In this document: positions 61,671 through 64,000 of the stretch, piece by piece
Layout: every line of letters starts with the position of its first letter
How positions within the stretch are numbered: the stretch's first letter is position 1
From: Hydrogenovibrio sp965140365
GTDB taxonomy: Bacteria; Pseudomonadota; Gammaproteobacteria; Thiomicrospirales; Thiomicrospiraceae
Assembly: GCA_965140365.1 (NCBI GenBank)
Contig: OZ223196.1
Strand: one strand, 5' to 3'
DNA: 64,000 nt
Position numbers and translations under genes: made by a program
Notes under the pieces: model-generated
What the model was told of the DNA's origin: nothing
Databases searched by the model: none
Seen by the model: the letters and a program-made list of their open reading frames with translations, nothing else

Positions 61671-63518
61671 ATGTCCGTTCAACAACAATTGAATTTCCTG
61701 AAACAAGTCGAACCGTTTTCGGCGCTGAATGAGTCGACCTTATTGTCTTTGGCGGAAGCGTTGGATGTAGTGTATTTTCCTTTGGGCGAACGTTTGGAAC
61801 TGTTTTCCGGCGAAGCTGCAAACGAAAATGCATTTCTGTATTTTGTGATTAAGGGCCATGTGGCCGAGTTCGATGAAAATCAGCGCCAAGTGGCCGTTTA
61901 CGGCAGTCACACTTATTTTGGCGAAAGCTTTCTATTAAAGCGTGTCTCTTATCGTCGTTATGACGTGATTGAAGAAGCGATTGTCTACCGCCTTCCGCAG
62001 AATGTCTTTCTGGAAGGGCTGCAACAACCAGAGCTCGAAGGGGTTTTCATTGACGATATTACCGCCAAACTCAACCGGATGCATGCCCAGATACAAGCGG
62101 AGTCTTCCAGTGAGGCGTTGATGGGCGTTGTCGAGGACGCGCCTCGCCAAGCCTTGATTGAGGTTCATGAAACGGAAAGCATTCAATCCTGCGTGCAACG
62201 GATGCAGCAACTGAAAACCGACGCCTGTGTGGTGGTGTTTCAAGGTGAAGAGGACAAGGGCATTGTCACTTCGATCGACCTACTCAATGGCTTGGCTTTA
62301 AGCGGTTATGCCGTGACGGATGCCGTCGGTTCTTTGGCAACGCGCCCGGTCATGACCGTGCATCAATTCGATTACCTGTTTAATGCCTTGTTGAAGATGA
62401 CCAAGTTCCGCATCAATCGTTTGGTGGTGCGCTCGGATAATGCCATGCTTGGCATTTTGCATCAGAAAGACTTGATGGGCATGTTTGCCAATCAATCAGG
62501 CCTGGTGGTTTTAAGTATTCAGCAGGCCGAGTCGTTTGAGGAGCTGAAAAACGTCGCGGATCGGATTGATCAATTGGTGGTGAATTTAAATAACCGCGGG
62601 GTTAAGACGCATTACATCGCCAAGTTGGTCAATGAGTTGCACCGTAAGATGCTGGAACGGGTTTTTGAGTTTTTATCGCCGCCGGAGGCCTTGCAACAGG
62701 GATGCTTGTTGGTGATGGGCAGTGAAGGGCGTGCCGAGCAAGTGATTCGCACCGATCAGGATAATGCGTTTATTTTGCCGGATAATGTTGAGCCGCCATC
62801 AGGCCTGGTGGAATTTATGCAATTGTTCAGCGCTCGTTTGGTTGAGCTTGGGTTTCCGCCGTGTCCTGGGCATATCATGGTGTCCAACCCGGTCTGGACA
62901 CGGCCGTTGTCCGAGTTTAAGCAACAGTTGCGCGACTGGATGATGGAACCGTCCGGTGATGCGTTTATGAATTTGTCGATTTTCTTTGATGCCGAAGCCG
63001 TGTTAGGGAATGAAAGTTTGTTGTTGGAGGCCAAGCAAACCATGATGAGTTGGGTGGATTCCAATCGACATTTCCTGCCGCATTTTGCCAAATCGGTGTT
63101 GCAGTTTGATACACCGATTGGCTTTTTCGGTAAGCTGGTCACGGACAAACATTCCAGGGAGCCGAAAATCGACTTGAAGAAAGGCGGTATTTTCCCGATT
63201 GTTCACGGTGTGCGTTGTCTGGCATTGGAATATGGTATTTTGAAAACCAATACCCATTGGCGTATTAAAGACTTGATGGATCAAGGTGTGTTGACTGAGC
63301 ATTTCGGCATTGAATTGGGTGAAACATTGAATTTTTTGAACACGCTACGCTTGGAATCCATGGTGACGCAAATGCAATTGGAACAAACACCGGATAATCT
63401 GATTCGAGTATCCGGTTTAACGCAGCTACAGCAGGATTTGCTCAAAGACGCCTTCAATGTTGTGAACCAGTTCAAAAAACAGATTGAGCAACATTATAAG
63501 CTGCATGCGGTCATGTGA
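61671..63518 (+). CDS. cNMP-binding / CBS / DUF294 nucleotidyltransferase-like regulator
   Basis: From ATG 61671 (AGAGGAAA upstream) the protein has 615 residues. An N-terminal cyclic-nucleotide-binding fold (about 5-125, YFVIKGHVAEFDENQRQVAVYGSHTYFGE), a CBS pair (about 150-285, QSCVQRMQQLKTDACVVVF and MLGILHQKDLMGMF), a DUF294 nucleotidyltransferase-like domain (about 320-460, VMGSEGRAEQVIRTDQDNAFIL with GSEGR and DQDN) and a C-terminal helical domain. This type accompanies acs-actP in many proteobacteria and is thought to be a signal-transduction protein, perhaps responding to adenylate levels. The ligand is unknown. Confidence 0.85.
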   Translation: MSVQQQLNFLKQVEPFSALNESTLLSLAEALDVVYFPLGERLELFSGEAANENAFLYFVIKGHVAEFDENQRQVAVYGSHTYFGESFLLKRVSYRRYDVIEEAIVYRLPQNVFLEGLQQPELEGVFIDDITAKLNRMHAQIQAESSSEALMGVVEDAPRQALIEVHETESIQSCVQRMQQLKTDACVVVFQGEEDKGIVTSIDLLNGLALSGYAVTDAVGSLATRPVMTVHQFDYLFNALLKMTKFRINRLVVRSDNAMLGILHQKDLMGMFANQSGLVVLSIQQAESFEELKNVADRIDQLVVNLNNRGVKTHYIAKLVNELHRKMLERVFEFLSPPEALQQGCLLVMGSEGRAEQVIRTDQDNAFILPDNVEPPSGLVEFMQLFSARLVELGFPPCPGHIMVSNPVWTRPLSEFKQQLRDWMMEPSGDAFMNLSIFFDAEAVLGNESLLLEAKQTMMSWVDSNRHFLPHFAKSVLQFDTPIGFFGKLVTDKHSREPKIDLKKGGIFPIVHGVRCLALEYGILKTNTHWRIKDLMDQGVLTEHFGIELGETLNFLNTLRLESMVTQMQLEQTPDNLIRVSGLTQLQQDLLKDAFNVVNQFKKQIEQHYKLHAVM

Positions 63519-63519
63519 T

Positions 63520-64000
63520 ATGTGGTCATCGTTGCGCCGTAAATGGCATCGCCGCCAGCTGAAAGACGAACGTTTTGCATTTTTGTTCGATGCGTTGCCC
63601 TCGGATGAAGAAGTGGTGTGTTTTGATTGTGAAACCACCGGATTAAACCCCAAAAAAGACAAAATCGTCTCTTTGAGCGCCGTGAAAATTCGTGGGCGGG
63701 AAATTTTGACCAGCACCGCATTGAACATGACGTTGGCCCAGAATGTGGCCATTTCTGAACAGAGCATTAAGGTGCACTGGATTCGTAATGAAGACACGTT
63801 GCACGGTTTGACTGAACGAGAAGCCATTGAACGTTTTTTGCACTTTATCGGTTCTCGGCCATTGGTGGGCTATTATTTGGAATTTGATGTGGCAATGGTC
63901 AACCAAGTGCTGAAACCCTGGCTGGGCATCGCTTTGCCGAACCCGCAGATTGAGGTATCGGCCTTGTATTACGATTATAAAGAAGACCCGATTCCGAAAA
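63520..64000 (+). CDS. DnaQ-like 3'-5' exonuclease, N-terminal part (cut by window end)
   Basis: The ATG at 63520 follows the previous stop by one base. The visible 160 residues show an RNase T/DnaQ-like exonuclease: FDCETTGLNPKKDKIVSLSAVKI (ExoI, Asp and Glu), HGLTEREA and VGYYLEFDVAMVNQVL (ExoII, Asp). The C-terminus, with ExoIII, lies beyond the window. It follows the cNMP/CBS/DUF294 gene, an order seen in other acs-actP clusters. Substrate and role are unknown; it is not the PolIII epsilon subunit by context. Confidence 0.85.
   Translation, partial: MWSSLRRKWHRRQLKDERFAFLFDALPSDEEVVCFDCETTGLNPKKDKIVSLSAVKIRGREILTSTALNMTLAQNVAISEQSIKVHWIRNEDTLHGLTEREAIERFLHFIGSRPLVGYYLEFDVAMVNQVLKPWLGIALPNPQIEVSALYYDYKEDPIPK

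Overview
The window is an ordinary, densely packed gammaproteobacterial chromosome segment with about 63 protein genes and no tRNA, rRNA, CRISPR array, prophage or intact insertion sequence that I can see. Gene content and order resemble the sulfur-oxidising Thiomicrospira / Hydrogenovibrio / Thiomicrorhabdus group. That placement is inferred from general resemblance (monomeric isocitrate dehydrogenase, c-di-GMP proteins, acs-actP cluster) and no marker was searched.

Layout. 1-3579 (minus): purM-purN-DUF3108-dcd-apbC, nucleotide synthesis plus an Fe-S carrier whose end is cut by the window edge. 3761-8214 (plus): DUF2066, hda, a TlpA-like thioredoxin, a small orphan, a PilZ protein and an outer-membrane barrel. 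8219-18857: mostly minus-strand single genes (rlmJ, rbgA, csp, nitroreductase with divergent hxlR, dgkA, lysE-type exporter, proS, three membrane proteins, a small lipoprotein), often closed by strong terminators. 19154-24085: dgt, a large GGDEF-EAL protein and queG. 24168-36754 (plus): the conserved tsaE-amidase-mutL-miaA-hfq-hflX-hflK-hflC-DUF2065-hisZ-purA block. 36893-42232: a CheY-like regulator, ppiD, a cupin, and hflD-mnmA-rluE on the minus strand. 42446-53324: icd, a Cys-rich small protein, a yeeN/yebC-type gene, a two-receiver diguanylate cyclase, phnA, a frameshifted cbpA/dnaJ-like gene, clpS-clpA, infA and aat. 53527-64000 (plus): dnaE, then acs, DUF485, actP, a cNMP/CBS/DUF294 protein and a DnaQ-like exonuclease cut by the window end.

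The genes are mostly familiar; the unexplained signal is in the repeats. First, the palindrome CCAGGCCTGG occurs 19 times by eye in 64 kb (about 0.06 expected by chance). It sits at the apex of many terminators and inside coding regions, read as Gln-Ala-Trp or Pro-Gly-Leu. Second, two intergenic elements of about 270 bp (31393-31657 and 59280-59551) share conserved loop sequences, while their stems differ in sequence but stay paired: an outer stem of about 33 bp and two inner arms. The first copy supplies the last codons and stop of hflX. Shorter relatives of the element ends appear upstream of icd and dgt. These two families are the best candidates for something undescribed.

Other points: MutL carries the endonuclease-type motifs, the csp leader keeps the cspA upstream box, the cbpA-like gene has an apparent one-base frameshift in its J domain, and the first receiver domain of the diguanylate cyclase lacks an evident phospho-acceptor.
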